A stretch of 33,078 bases of DNA from Pyrinomonadaceae bacterium (GCA_022843305.1 JALHNX010000045.1:1-33078); one strand, 5' to 3'. Shown: positions 21,959 through 31,142, numbered from the stretch's first letter. Made by a program: numbers and translations. The notes: generated by a model from the letters alone, not told the origin.

Positions 21959-24127
21959 CTAATTGCCGGTTGTCGAAACGCGCGGGCGCGTTTTTTCAGA
22001 TTCGTTTGAAGCGGTTGTCGGTTCACGCTCGATTCGATAAATTCCCGATGAATGAGTCGCGGCAAAAATACGGCTCGGATTGTTGGGATCGAAAATCATT
22101 GACCAAACGCGGCGGCTCGGCAATTTCATATCCTTGTGGTCAACGCGCCGCCAATTTTGTCCGGCATCTTTCGAATAGTAAATTCCGCCGTCATTTTCAA
22201 ACGCGCTGGAGATAAAAATCTCGTCGGAATTTTCGGGATTGATCAGGATGCTCGTGTAATTTCCGAGCGGAAGATTTCCGCCGCGCCGCGTCCAGCTTCT
22301 GCCGCCGTCACGGCTGACATAGAACGTCTGCGTCGTGCCGACGTAAATATTTTCGGGACGTTTCGGGTCGGTAACGATCGAACTAATCGGAACATCCTGC
22401 GGAACGCCCGAAACCTTCTGCCAGGTTTTGCCGTCGTCGCGCGAAACGATAACGCCCGATCTGTCCGTTCCGACGTAAATGATTCCGGGCATCAAAGGCG
22501 AAGCGTAAATAACGAAAACATTTTCGCTGATGCCGTCGCCGAAAGGAAGTTTTTCCCAGCCTTTCGCCAAATCATAACTGCGATAAAGCCCGTCGTCGGT
22601 TCCCGCCAAATAGCCGTTTTTACCGTCTTCGGTATAAGCCAACACTTTAACTTTTTTCTCCAGAGCCGGAATTACCGCCGGTTCTGCGGGTGTCGGGGTC
22701 GGAACGGGTTTGATTACTTTCGCCCCTCTTCTCGCCGGAACTTTTCTGACGGGTGTTTTCGGTTTCGGCGCGACGATTCGCGCCCACGAATTTCCGCGGT
22801 CGAGCGATTTGAACATTCCGACGTTAGTCGCCATATAAATCGTGTTCGGGTTCTCGCGGTCCTGCACCATTCCGAAGGGCGAAATGCGGACAACATCGTA
22901 ATTTTTCGGACGCGTCCAAGTGTTTCCGCCATCGTTGCTGATGAAAACGAAACCGCCGCCGGTCGCCGTGTTATGCGTCGTTGCATAAAGCCGGTTCGGC
23001 TGTTCGATGTCCGCCGTAATCGTATAAGCAAAGCGGCTCGTAAAATTTTCGTTGGTCGGCGTAAAATTTCTGCCGCCGTCATTTGAAACCATCACGCCGT
23101 AATTGTTCGTGCCGATGAAAACGCGGTTCGGTTCATCGGGGTGAACGGCGATCGAGTTAATTTCCAGATCTTTCTGCGTCGTCAAAGCCCAGCTTTTACC
23201 GCCGTTGACGGTCATCCAAAAGCCTTCGGTCGTGCCGGCATAGACAGTTCCGGGAATTGTCGGATGCTGAAGAATGTCGCGTGTGCGGCGCGATTGCGAC
23301 GGAATTCCCTGAATTTTTCTCCAGAGTTCGCCTTTGTTGAACGATTCGTAAATTCCGCTGCAAGCCGAGGCGATAATATGATCGTTGTTGCGCGGGTTGA
23401 TCGTGATGGCGAAAACGTCGGAATCGTCAATCATTCCGTTTTTGATTAAACGCCAGTTTTTCCCGCCGTCGGTCGTTTTATAGGCGCGCCACCACGTTCC
23501 GGCGTAAATCGTGTTGTCGTCGCGCGGGTCAATCGCCATCGAATCAATCGCCGTGTCGGGCATTGTCGCGGATTCGATCTGTTTCCAGTCCTCACCCGAA
23601 TTTTCGGATTTCCAGATGCCTTCGGTCGTTCCGGCTAAGATCAGATTCGGGTTTTTGGTTGACTGCACCATCGCGTGGATCGAAGCCTTTCTGAGTTCTT
23701 TGGCTTCCTTCCAGGTCGCGCCGCCGTCTTTGGTCATAAAGAATCCGCCCGGCTCTTTGTGGCGATGACCTGACGTGTAAATGATCTTTGAATCGCGGGA
23801 ATCGATCAGCAGTTGGTCGAGAACAAGCTGCGGTTTGTTCAGATTAACCAACAACCGCCACGTTTTGCCGCCGTCGGTCGAAGTATGAATCGAACCGTCG
23901 AGCGTGCTGACGAACAGGCGGTCTTTATCCTTCGGGTCAACCGTAATGACGCGAACGTCGCCGCCGGTCGGTCCGACCACATCCCACTCGTTTATTTTGA
24001 CAGGATCGCTCGGGGGAACAATTCCGTTTGTGCCGCCAACGACGCTGACAGCCAGACAAAATAAAAGAATCGTCGAAAGCAGGAAACCGGGTTTAGAACT
24101 TACAAATCTTCGTTTTTTCTGTTTCAT
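21959..24127 (-). CDS. Secreted BNR/sortilin-like beta-propeller protein
   Basis: The 722-aa protein has a signal peptide (about 14-32, hydrophobic 'LLSTILLFCLAVSVVGG'). The rest is made of repeated units of about 45-50 residues containing S/T-x-DGG-x-TW (for example STDGGKTW, TKDGGATW, TTDGGKNW, SNDGGNTW, SRDGGRSW), each preceded by 'DPxxxxxIYxGT'. This is the BNR/Asp-box repeat of sialidase- and Vps10-type propellers; about a dozen copies suggest two propellers. A Pro-rich linker 'VIKPVPTPTPAEPAVIP' (about 472-488) separates the halves. The function in Acidobacteria is unknown: carbohydrate binding or protein scaffolding are possible; no sialidase catalytic Arg triad was sought. AGAAGAG lies before the ATG. 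Confidence 0.88.
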   Translation of the reverse strand: MKQKKRRFVSSKPGFLLSTILLFCLAVSVVGGTNGIVPPSDPVKINEWDVVGPTGGDVRVITVDPKDKDRLFVSTLDGSIHTSTDGGKTWRLLVNLNKPQLVLDQLLIDSRDSKIIYTSGHRHKEPGGFFMTKDGGATWKEAKELRKASIHAMVQSTKNPNLILAGTTEGIWKSENSGEDWKQIESATMPDTAIDSMAIDPRDDNTIYAGTWWRAYKTTDGGKNWRLIKNGMIDDSDVFAITINPRNNDHIIASACSGIYESFNKGELWRKIQGIPSQSRRTRDILQHPTIPGTVYAGTTEGFWMTVNGGKSWALTTQKDLEINSIAVHPDEPNRVFIGTNNYGVMVSNDGGRNFTPTNENFTSRFAYTITADIEQPNRLYATTHNTATGGGFVFISNDGGNTWTRPKNYDVVRISPFGMVQDRENPNTIYMATNVGMFKSLDRGNSWARIVAPKPKTPVRKVPARRGAKVIKPVPTPTPAEPAVIPALEKKVKVLAYTEDGKNGYLAGTDDGLYRSYDLAKGWEKLPFGDGISENVFVIYASPLMPGIIYVGTDRSGVIVSRDDGKTWQKVSGVPQDVPISSIVTDPKRPENIYVGTTQTFYVSRDGGRSWTRRGGNLPLGNYTSILINPENSDEIFISSAFENDGGIYYSKDAGQNWRRVDHKDMKLPSRRVWSMIFDPNNPSRIFAATHSSGIYRIEREPTTASNESEKTRPRVSTTGN

Positions 24128-24357
24128 AGTTAAATCTCTTCTAAAATGTTCGGGTTAGAAAAATAGGAACTTTGCGTAAATAACGAACAACTACCCATTC
24201 AGATGACGAAAACAATCGGGCTTGTTGCACTGAAACGCAAAATTTTCTTGCAGTTTTTTAATTCGGAAATTTGTTTTTGACTGAGCGCGAACAACAAAAA
24301 CACTTTTAGTTTTAACATATCTTGCCCGGATTTCAAAATTTTTTTTCTTTAAAAGCA
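24128..24357. other. AT-rich intergenic region between the BNR and OmpA-like genes
   Basis: These 230 bases hold no coding region. AGAAGAG near 24140 is the ribosome-binding site of the BNR gene on the minus strand. No convincing -35/-10 pair could be placed, although a promoter is expected here because the preceding gene has a terminator. Confidence 0.4.
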
Positions 24358-24423
24358 TAAGCGAGTGAGATTCTTACAAACCTCACTCGCTTAGGAAATT
24401 TACATCTTTATTGCAGATGTAAA
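24358..24423 (-). terminator. Double-hairpin terminator of the OmpA-like gene
   Basis: In transcript order on the minus strand, a 9-bp stem (24399-24407 with 24415-24423, TTTACATCT/AGATGTAAA) is followed by a perfect 12-bp stem (24358-24369 with 24382-24393, TAAGCGAGTGAG/CTCACTCGCTTA). The first stem starts seven bases after the stop codon. T-rich sequence after the second stem is loose, so the pair may also protect the mRNA end. Confidence 0.8.
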
Positions 24424-24429
24424 ACCAAT

Positions 24430-26886
24430 TTACATATCCGGCGTCGGGTTATCAGCACCCGGCGGAACGATCCATACTTTCGTATAAACTCCTCGTTGTC
24501 CCGTCGGATTTGTTGAGCCGCCTCTGACCAGAGTTACACGACTTGCATCAAGGTTAAGGAAGCTGATCGCGTTGCGAATTTGTCTTTCGCGTGCCGCAAT
24601 TTCCCGATCCGTTCCGTAGCTGATGATATAGCCCTGCGCTGTCGGATTGTTACCCAATTCAACATACAAGTTCTGGATGCGAGCCTTGATTTCGTCATCC
24701 GGCAGTCTGCCGAATTGGTCAAACAATCTGGGGTCTGGTTTACCTGGCGCAACACTGCCTGTTTCCGAATCTCTCAGAGTTCTGCAATCATCGCACAATC
24801 CGACTCCGGTAACTTCGACAGTTGCCTGAATGTTGGTATTATTCAAGCCGGTCGTATCAACCGTGATCGAAGGCGTTCCCTGACCGCTGGAAATAGTTCC
24901 GTTCGAAACCGTCCAGTTGTAGGAAAGGTCGGTTGCCGTTCCGCCGCTGACATTTGCCGTAAAGAACATTGACTCACCCGGTTGAACAACGCCGCCGCCG
25001 GTGACATCCAATGTCGGGCAAACACACGGGCTGACACAATCGCAATCTCTGACCGTGATTGTTTCGGTTTTCGTCGTTCCGCAAACACCGCAGCCATTAT
25101 CAGCACCGGCTGTAATGGTGTAGGTTCCCGGTCGAGCGCCGCTCAAATCCCAGGTTACGTTCGCGCCGCTTCCAACGATTCGCCCGCCTGAAACCGTATA
25201 GTTATAGGTCAAAACATCCGTCGGATCACTGCTGGAAGCGCTGGTCGCAACCGCAATCGTTGAACCATCGGGACAAACTGTGCCTTCTCTCGGAACTGTT
25301 CCCGGAGGACACGGAATAATGATTTCCCGGTTGCTCAAAGTAACGCTGTCAACATTAGCAAACGGTCTGATCTTATCGCCTTCACGTTTGTTGCGTCGTC
25401 CGGCGGTAAACTGGAAGATAAATCCGTGCGGATCGGTTGATGTTGCAAATCCGTTCGGGACACCCCTAATTTGGGTTGTAATGGTTGAGGGAACACGTCC
25501 CGTAACCGTGACCGTTCCGGTAAAATCATTATCAAAACTATCTCTATCCTGCTGATTAAAGTTATAGCGGTAAGCCGCGCCGATGCTCATCCAGCGGGTC
25601 GGATAAATACGAACCCCGGCTATTCCGTCCATCGGACTATTTTCAAAAGCGTTTGGAGTGCGTCCGCCGACATATTGAGTCGAGCGAAATTCCAAAATCG
25701 GTTGAAAAAATTTATTGACCGGAAAATCAACCGCAAATGCTGAATAAAGTTCGTCGGGACGATCCAAAACCGTAAACGTACCGCTCGGGAAATCGGCTTT
25801 AACGGCGCTCGTATATTTGTAACCGAGGTTAGCCGAAATGTTCATCCACTTACGAACACGCGCGTCGCCGAATAGAACAAGCGCGACGTCGCCGCGACTG
25901 CCGCCCGGGCTTGCGCCGCGTTGAAGTTGATTCCAACCACTGGGATCAAGTGCATTCGAAGTAAATGGAATTCCGCCGGCATCTGCATACCATTGATAAT
26001 AACCGACCACACCGACACCGATCGGATTATTCGGTCCCGTCCAACGCCATTTTCCTCCAACCGAAAATGTGCTGAATGCCGATGTTCCGTATCTTCTGTT
26101 GATAAACGGAGCGTCCGGTAAATAGGTCGGAGCAACCGTAAAGACGGTCGGAACTTCCGCTGACGGATTGGTGCCGCCGGCAGAACTCGGGATCAGCGCA
26201 GTTGATAAAACAACGCCCGGCAGAATACTGCCGTAAACCGAACCGATGCCCGGGAAGTTTGCTGACGCGCCGGTATTTTGCGGCGGTCCTAAAGTCGGGA
26301 AGGTGTTAGCCGGAAAACCGAAAACACCGCCTGCCGGAAAAGTAAATTGATAGTTGCCTGCCGAACCGCCGACATACGGGAATTGAACGAACGGCTGAGT
26401 TCCCGTCGGACGGAAAATCGCCCAACCGGGAAATTGACTGGCACCCGCTCCTTGCGGAGCCTGAACAATTGCCGGTCCGCTTCGCAGAGCACCGTTAATC
26501 AAAAGCTGTGAATTAGGAAGATAAAAGCTGGAAAGATTGCGCGGCGAATTAACCTTCAGCGCGCGGAATCCATCCGTTGTAAAAAACAATTCCAAATAAT
26601 CGTTCAAACCGATCTGGAAGCTGAGCGGAACTTCGGTAATATCAACATTGCCCGGATCGCGGTCAAAGTTGCTGTATGCAATACTCAAAGTCCATTCGCC
26701 TCTTCTCAAGGTTTGTCCGTCATAAACCGTAAACAGACCCGTCGGACCGCCGACTGTACCACCCGTACCAACGGTTGGCGCAATATTTCTTGGATCTCTT
26801 TCTGTTCTTAAAGTCTGTGCCGACACCGATGTCATCAGTGCCAACATTAAAAGCGTAACTAAAAACGCCAGTTTCGCGAGTTTCAT
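24430..26886 (-). CDS. OmpA-family outer-membrane protein with Ig/PKD-like repeats
   Basis: The start at 26886 is preferred: GGAGGA lies five bases upstream, whereas the GTG at 26889 is too close. The 818-aa protein has a signal peptide (about 1-24, ending SVSAQ). Residues about 40-470 are rich in aromatic/Gly strands, with 'WTLSIAYSNFDRD', 'VPLSFQIGLNDYLELFF' and 'VGGKWRWTG', compatible with an outer-membrane beta-barrel. Then come two Ig/PKD-like domains (about 535-620 and 630-710) with paired Cys, and a C-terminal region (about 725-805) in 'LPDDEIKARIQNLYVELGN...AARERQIRNAISFL', which looks like an OmpA peptidoglycan-binding domain. It probably ties the outer membrane to the wall or serves as a surface protein. 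A strong promoter with operator-like repeat lies upstream, and a double terminator after it. Confidence 0.85.
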   Translation of the reverse strand: MKLAKLAFLVTLLMLALMTSVSAQTLRTERDPRNIAPTVGTGGTVGGPTGLFTVYDGQTLRRGEWTLSIAYSNFDRDPGNVDITEVPLSFQIGLNDYLELFFTTDGFRALKVNSPRNLSSFYLPNSQLLINGALRSGPAIVQAPQGAGASQFPGWAIFRPTGTQPFVQFPYVGGSAGNYQFTFPAGGVFGFPANTFPTLGPPQNTGASANFPGIGSVYGSILPGVVLSTALIPSSAGGTNPSAEVPTVFTVAPTYLPDAPFINRRYGTSAFSTFSVGGKWRWTGPNNPIGVGVVGYYQWYADAGGIPFTSNALDPSGWNQLQRGASPGGSRGDVALVLFGDARVRKWMNISANLGYKYTSAVKADFPSGTFTVLDRPDELYSAFAVDFPVNKFFQPILEFRSTQYVGGRTPNAFENSPMDGIAGVRIYPTRWMSIGAAYRYNFNQQDRDSFDNDFTGTVTVTGRVPSTITTQIRGVPNGFATSTDPHGFIFQFTAGRRNKREGDKIRPFANVDSVTLSNREIIIPCPPGTVPREGTVCPDGSTIAVATSASSSDPTDVLTYNYTVSGGRIVGSGANVTWDLSGARPGTYTITAGADNGCGVCGTTKTETITVRDCDCVSPCVCPTLDVTGGGVVQPGESMFFTANVSGGTATDLSYNWTVSNGTISSGQGTPSITVDTTGLNNTNIQATVEVTGVGLCDDCRTLRDSETGSVAPGKPDPRLFDQFGRLPDDEIKARIQNLYVELGNNPTAQGYIISYGTDREIAARERQIRNAISFLNLDASRVTLVRGGSTNPTGQRGVYTKVWIVPPGADNPTPDM

Positions 26887-27180
26887 CACATTCCTCCGCC
26901 GAAAAAATATAAAATTTCAATCTTCAAATGTAACCCGATTTCTAAAAACTATTTTTTTATTTTTCAAGTTACTAAAATTATTGCATCAGTCAAAAATTTC
27001 AACCGAAATTAATTTTTTTGACTAAACCAATACAAGTAAGTTATTTAACAATTTATAAGGGAGTATCGTTAAAAAGTCAATATTTAAACTTTAAAGCACC
27101 AACTCCCTCGTAAAAACGATACTTTAGATTTGCATTAAAATCAAGCATTTTTATTCGTTTAACGCAAATATTTGCAATTT
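26887..27180. other. Long AT-rich regulatory region upstream of the OmpA-like gene
   Basis: No gene is present in these 294 bases. It contains the ompA-like promoter (27052-27080), a spaced inverted repeat (27062-27070 / 27115-27123) and a 12-bp palindrome GCAAATATTTGC (27164-27175) next to the glutamate dehydrogenase stop. About 165 bases separate the expected transcription start from the gene, a long 5' leader. I could not assign a riboswitch fold. Confidence 0.6.
27052..27080 (-). promoter_or_regulatory. Sigma-70-like promoter with operator-like repeat
   Basis: On the minus strand TTGACT (complement of 27075-27080) is followed after exactly 17 bases by TATAAA (complement of 27052-27057). 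The spacer contains AACGATACT, whose reverse complement recurs about 53 bases upstream (27115-27123 region), along with GGGAG/CTCCC partners. It would drive the OmpA-like gene. Confidence 0.65.
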
Positions 27181-28476
27181 TTAAGCATAAATGCCGCGCA
27201 TTCTCGTATCGTAAGCGACGCGGTCAATCGCCAGCATATAAGCGGCGGTTCGCGTATCAACATTATGTTTGTCGGCAAAATGGCAAAGTTCATTAAAACT
27301 TGCGACCATTTTTTCCTCCAATCTTTGATTCACTTCGTCTTCGCGCCAGAAGTAGCCCATCCGGTCTTGAACCCATTCAAAATAGGAGACCGTTACGCCG
27401 CCCGCATTTGCCAAAATGTCGGGCACAACGAAAACCCCGTTGTCGTGCAGAATTTTGTCGGCTTTCGGGGTCGTCGGACCGTTCGCGCCTTCCGCCAGAA
27501 TTTTGCATTTGATTTTATGAGCGTTTTCCGAAGTAATTTGATTTTCGGTCGCGCACGGCGCAAGTACGTCGCATTCGATTTCCAAAAGTTCTGAATTACC
27601 GACGCGGTCGGCTTCCTTGTAGCCGTCAAATGTTTTGTTTTCCCGCAAATATTTTAAGGCTTCGGGAATATTAATGCCGTTCGCATTGTGAATTCCGCCG
27701 CCGATGTCGGAAATGGCAATGATTTTATAGCCTTGATCATACATCAATTCCGCGCCGATGCCGCCGACGTTTCCCGACCCCTGAATGACCACTCTGGTGT
27801 CTTCGGGTTTCAGATCGAAACGTTTAATTGCCTCGTTGGTGACGATCAAAACGCCGCGCCCCGTTGCTTCGCGCCGTCCGAGCGAACCGCCGAGCGCGAC
27901 GGGTTTGCCCGTCACGACCGCCGTGACGGTATGCCGCGCATGCATCGAATAAGTGTCCATAATCCACGCCATCGTCTGCTCGTTAGTGTTCATATCGGGC
28001 GCCGGAACGTCTTTGTCGGGACCGATAAAATCAAGCAGTTCCGCCGTGTAGCGGCGCGTCAGACGCTCAAGTTCGCCCATTGACATTTGTTGCGGGTTAC
28101 AGATAATTCCGCCTTTTCCGCCGCCGAACGGCACGTTGACGACCGCGCATTTCCACGTCATCCACGCCGAAAGCGCTTTTACTTCGTCCAAACTGACATC
28201 GGGCGCGTAACGGATTCCGCCTTTTGCCGGACCGCGCGCAAAGTTATGCTGAACGCGGAAGCCTTCAAAAACCTGAATGTGTCCCGTGTCCATCTTGACG
28301 GGAATATAAACTTTCAGTTCACGACTCGGAACGCGCAAGACAGCGTAAAGGTCGGCATCTAAGCCCAATATTTTCGCGGCGCGGTCAAAGCGTTCGCTCA
28401 TTGCCTCGAACGGATTTTTTTCGTCCGTTCCCACAAACCGCCGCATTTCGTCTGCCATCGGATTAGCTTTTGCCAT
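27181..28476 (-). CDS. Glutamate dehydrogenase (Glu/Leu/Phe/Val dehydrogenase family)
   Basis: The 431-aa protein has the hexameric GDH layout. The N-terminal catalytic domain has '[13 protein letters not shown]' (81-93), 'PFGGGKGGI' with the catalytic K121, and '[17 protein letters not shown]' with D161. The Rossmann domain has GSGNVG (233-238) and 'SDIGGGI', with '[11 protein letters not shown]' and '[18 protein letters not shown]' near the end. It interconverts glutamate with 2-oxoglutarate and ammonia; NAD versus NADP use cannot be told from reading. The length and motifs are normal. Two copies of an 11-base direct repeat lie upstream (28495-28522). It does not appear to share a transcript with the OmpA-like gene, which has its own promoter. 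Confidence 0.95.
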   Translation of the reverse strand: MAKANPMADEMRRFVGTDEKNPFEAMSERFDRAAKILGLDADLYAVLRVPSRELKVYIPVKMDTGHIQVFEGFRVQHNFARGPAKGGIRYAPDVSLDEVKALSAWMTWKCAVVNVPFGGGKGGIICNPQQMSMGELERLTRRYTAELLDFIGPDKDVPAPDMNTNEQTMAWIMDTYSMHARHTVTAVVTGKPVALGGSLGRREATGRGVLIVTNEAIKRFDLKPEDTRVVIQGSGNVGGIGAELMYDQGYKIIAISDIGGGIHNANGINIPEALKYLRENKTFDGYKEADRVGNSELLEIECDVLAPCATENQITSENAHKIKCKILAEGANGPTTPKADKILHDNGVFVVPDILANAGGVTVSYFEWVQDRMGYFWREDEVNQRLEEKMVASFNELCHFADKHNVDTRTAAYMLAIDRVAYDTRMRGIYA

Positions 28477-28494
28477 CGGTTATTTTCTCCAAAA

Positions 28495-28522
28495 TGTTAT
28501 AAATTCACCCTTGTTATAAATT
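28495..28522. repeat. 11-base direct repeat upstream of the glutamate dehydrogenase gene
   Basis: TGTTATAAATT occurs at 28495-28505 and again at 28512-28522, 17 bases apart start to start. On the minus strand it reads AATTTATAACA just before the ribosome-binding GGAG. It may be a pair of regulator sites or two alternative -10 elements (TATAAC-like). Confidence 0.6.
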
Positions 28523-28576
28523 TTTCCTTTAATTAAAGTTATTCGTAAAAAGCGGATGTTGTTCGGTTTCTAAGAT

Positions 28577-28615
28577 TCCGTTTTTTCACTTTTTCACCTT
28601 TCCACACTTTCACTT
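28577..28615. repeat. Low-complexity TTTCAC-rich word overlapping the larE end
   Basis: Repeated TTTTCACTTTTTCACC words (28581-28613) run across the larE stop at 28610-28612. It is like the other reiterated-word tracts in this window, on the coding/noncoding border. Confidence 0.55.
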
Positions 28616-29455
28616 TAAAACTTCGTTCATTGCTCCGCTTCTGAATCCTTCCAGATCAAGCGTTACATAGCGAAATCCTATCTTTTTAAATTCGTTTGCC
28701 AAATGTTCGGCTGTTTCGATATTTAATGCTTTTTCAAGCTCGCCGGGCGCGATTTCCAGACGCACGATCTGATCGTGGACACGCACGCGAAACTCTCTGA
28801 ATCCTAATTTTCGTAAAACGGCTTCGCCGCGTTCGACCTTTGAAAGTCTTTCAATCGTCACCGGCACGCCGTAAGCGATGCGCGACGAAAGACACGGGCT
28901 TGCCGGTTTATCCCACGTCGGCAATTTTTGCTTTTTGCTCAATTCCCTGATTTCTTTTTTCGTCAAACCGGCTTCGACGAGCGGGCTTCTGACCGCTTTT
29001 TCCTGCGCCGCCTGTCTGCCCGGACGATAATCGCCCACGTCATCAAAGTTCGTTCCGTCGAGAATAAATTTTATCCCTTCGTTTTCGGCAAACACGGAAA
29101 GTTTTCCGTAAAGCTCGGTTTTACAGAAATAACAGCGGTTCGTCGGATTTGCCTGATAATCGGGATTTTCGAGTTCGTCGGTGCGGATTGTTTGAAAATT
29201 AAGGTTAAATTTGCGGGCGATTTCCGCCGCTTCCGTTTGCTGAAGCGCGGACACGCTCGGCGATACGCCCAGAATGCACAAAGCCTTTTGCCCGAGTTCC
29301 TGCGAGGCGATCAAAGCCAGATACGCGCTGTCCACGCCGCCCGAATAGGCGATCAACACCGAATTCATCTCGCGCATCAAACCACGCAATTTCAGTTCTT
29401 TTTCAGCGGCGGTGAGTTCGGCGGGAGAAATATAGCTTTTTTGCGGTTTAACCAT
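28610..29455 (-). CDS. larE: LarE-type ATP-dependent sacrificial sulfur transferase
   Basis: The 281-aa protein has the PP-loop SGGVDS (38-43), 'TNRCYFCKTELY' (C108, C111), 'GTNFDDVGDYRPGRQAA' (about 134-150) and 'PASPCLSSRIAYG', with C188 at the place of the cysteine that gives up its sulfur in the Lactobacillus enzyme (Cys176). Together with C108 and C111 this makes three cysteines, so a [4Fe-4S]-dependent variant is also possible. LarE sulfurates the nicotinic-acid-derived precursor of the nickel-pincer cofactor of lactate racemase. No larA, larB or larC lies in this window, so the pathway is either elsewhere or this enzyme serves another thiolation. It is divergent from the TPR gene across a region with two palindromes. 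Confidence 0.93.
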   Translation of the reverse strand: MVKPQKSYISPAELTAAEKELKLRGLMREMNSVLIAYSGGVDSAYLALIASQELGQKALCILGVSPSVSALQQTEAAEIARKFNLNFQTIRTDELENPDYQANPTNRCYFCKTELYGKLSVFAENEGIKFILDGTNFDDVGDYRPGRQAAQEKAVRSPLVEAGLTKKEIRELSKKQKLPTWDKPASPCLSSRIAYGVPVTIERLSKVERGEAVLRKLGFREFRVRVHDQIVRLEIAPGELEKALNIETAEHLANEFKKIGFRYVTLDLEGFRSGAMNEVLK

Positions 29456-29524
29456 TATTCGATTTTCTTACAAACAGCCTGAAATAATTGAATTTCGGGC
29501 AAGTTGCTCAAGTTAAAAATCTTA

Positions 29525-29539
29525 TCTTAACGGTTAAGA
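29525..29539. promoter_or_regulatory. 15-bp palindrome between larE and the TPR gene
   Basis: TCTTAAC-G-GTTAAGA is a 7-bp perfect dyad around one base. It lies in the 204-base divergent gap and could bind a dimeric regulator of larE, the TPR gene, or both. Confidence 0.5.
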
Positions 29540-29546
29540 CTAAGGC

Positions 29547-29581
29547 AAATGTGCGGATAAAGATTTTTTATCCGCACATTT
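29547..29581. repeat. Perfect 14-bp hairpin upstream of the TPR gene
   Basis: AAATGTGCGGATAA (29547-29560) and TTATCCGCACATTT (29568-29581) pair exactly around a 7-base loop. No T tract follows on either strand, so a plain terminator is unlikely. A possible promoter TGGACG-17-TAAAAT (near 29593-29621) lies downstream of it for the TPR gene. Confidence 0.75.
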
Positions 29582-29659
29582 GAAATAGATATGGACGATA
29601 CCGCCAAGTAATGATAAAATTTTTCATCAGCCTTTTTTCGCTATCGAAGTGAGTTTTTA

Positions 29660-31069
29660 ATGGATTTTTCAGTTTCTCGTCAAAGATTGTTCGTGCTTGT
29701 TTTTACAATGCTTTTCGGCGTTTCGACAGCATTGAACTGCACGGCGCAGGAAACGAGCGAACCGGACGACGCGGTCGCGGTTTTTAATCAAGGGCAGGAC
29801 GCGCACGAAAAAGGCGATCTCAAAACCGCAATCGGGCTTTATCAAAAAGCCCTGCAAATCATTCCCGAATTTCCCGAAGCCGAATATCAAATGGGAACGG
29901 CATATCTCGCCTTGAATCAACCCGAAAATGCTGAGAAATCATTCCGCCGCGCGGTCGAACTGCGCGAAGACTGGACTTTGCCGATGGCGGGTTTGGGCGC
30001 GATTCTGGTGCAGAAAAACCAGTTCGCCGAAGCCGAAAAGATTCTCACCAAAGCGGTTGAGCTTGACGAGATGAATTCGCCCGCGTTTGTCGCTTTGACG
30101 GATTTACGGCTGAAAACAAAAGCCGCGCCCGAAATTTTGAAACAGCTTTTAGCGAAACTTCAGCTTTTAACTTCAAAGGCGAATCCGACGGCTTCCGTCT
30201 GGTCGGCGCGCGCCGCGCTCGAAAGAAATCTGGGCGATAAAGCGTCCGCCAAAACAAGCCTCAGCCGTTCGCTGTCGATTGAACCGAACAACAAATCGGC
30301 GCTGATCGAACGCGTCGAACTCGCGCTTTCCGAGAATGATTTGGCGGGCGCACTTGAATTTGCGAAGAATCTGAATAAAATTGCACCTGAAAGCGATAAT
30401 TCAAAATTTATACTGGCACGCGTTTACGCCGACAACGGCAAGCCCGACGAAGCGTTAAAGATTCTCGATTCGATTGCGAATCCGTCGGCGGAAGTAACGG
30501 CATTGCGAACGCAAATTAACGCGAATGCTTCGGAAAACGTCGCCGATTTGGAAAAACAGCTCGCAACAGACGCGAAAAACGCCTCGGTTTTGGGACGTTT
30601 GTGCTTGATTCTGCGGACGGAAAATCCGATCAAAGCATTGGACTACTGCCGCCGCGCATATCAAGCCGAGCCGTCGAATTTGAATTACGTAATCGGTTTC
30701 GGCGCGGCGCTCGTGCAGGCGAAGCAATACGAAAACGCGGTCACGATTTTCAGAAAAATTATCGAGGTCGCGCCCGACAATTACACGGCGCACGCCAATC
30801 TGGCGGTTTCGCTTTTTCAGCTGAACCGCTACGCCGAAGCGAAGATCGAATATCGTTGGCTGTCGGAAAAACAGCCCGAGCTGGCGATTACATATTATTT
30901 TTTAGGGATTATTCACGACCGTCTGACGGAATATCTGGACGCGATGGTAAATTATCAGCTGTTTCTAAAACTTGCCGACGCGAAGAAAAACAAGATCGAA
31001 ATCGAAAAGATTAATTTACGTCTGCCGTCGTTGCAAAAACAAATTAAGGAAAAGAAGGGGAAAAAGTAA
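29660..31069 (+). CDS. Secreted TPR-repeat protein
   Basis: The 469-aa protein has a signal peptide (about 8-30, 'LFVLVFTMLFGVSTALNC', ending CTAQ). The remainder is a row of about ten TPR units, for example 'AIGLYQKALQIIPEFPEAEY', 'AEKSFRRAVELREDWTLPMA', 'AEKILTKAVELDEMNSPAFV', 'AVTIFRKIIEVAPDNYTAHA' and 'AKIEYRWLSEKQPELAITYY'. The tail is very basic (KEKKGKK). TPR proteins act as scaffolds; no catalytic domain is fused. It is followed by two small secreted helical proteins on the same strand, so these may form a set. A Cys near the end of the signal peptide (LNC) could be a lipobox-like site, but it fits poorly. Confidence 0.9.
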   Translation: MDFSVSRQRLFVLVFTMLFGVSTALNCTAQETSEPDDAVAVFNQGQDAHEKGDLKTAIGLYQKALQIIPEFPEAEYQMGTAYLALNQPENAEKSFRRAVELREDWTLPMAGLGAILVQKNQFAEAEKILTKAVELDEMNSPAFVALTDLRLKTKAAPEILKQLLAKLQLLTSKANPTASVWSARAALERNLGDKASAKTSLSRSLSIEPNNKSALIERVELALSENDLAGALEFAKNLNKIAPESDNSKFILARVYADNGKPDEALKILDSIANPSAEVTALRTQINANASENVADLEKQLATDAKNASVLGRLCLILRTENPIKALDYCRRAYQAEPSNLNYVIGFGAALVQAKQYENAVTIFRKIIEVAPDNYTAHANLAVSLFQLNRYAEAKIEYRWLSEKQPELAITYYFLGIIHDRLTEYLDAMVNYQLFLKLADAKKNKIEIEKINLRLPSLQKQIKEKKGKK

Positions 31070-31102
31070 AAAGGCAAAAGTAAAAAGTAAAAAGGTAAAA
31101 AA
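31057..31102. repeat. AAAAGTAAAA-type repeat word after the TPR gene
   Basis: Reiterated GGCAAAAGTAAAAAGTAAAA words begin inside the last codons of the TPR gene and continue in the gap. A near reverse complement (CCCTTTTACTTTACCTTTTG, from 31192) lies inside the signal-peptide region of the next gene. Confidence 0.65.
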
Positions 31103-31142
31103 GCACTTATAAGTTTATAAATTAATATCGGAGGTTGGAAGA

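Noticed and set aside
26887..26889. GTG start for the OmpA-like gene
   Set aside because: GGAGGA would be only two bases away; the next codon, ATG, has proper spacing.
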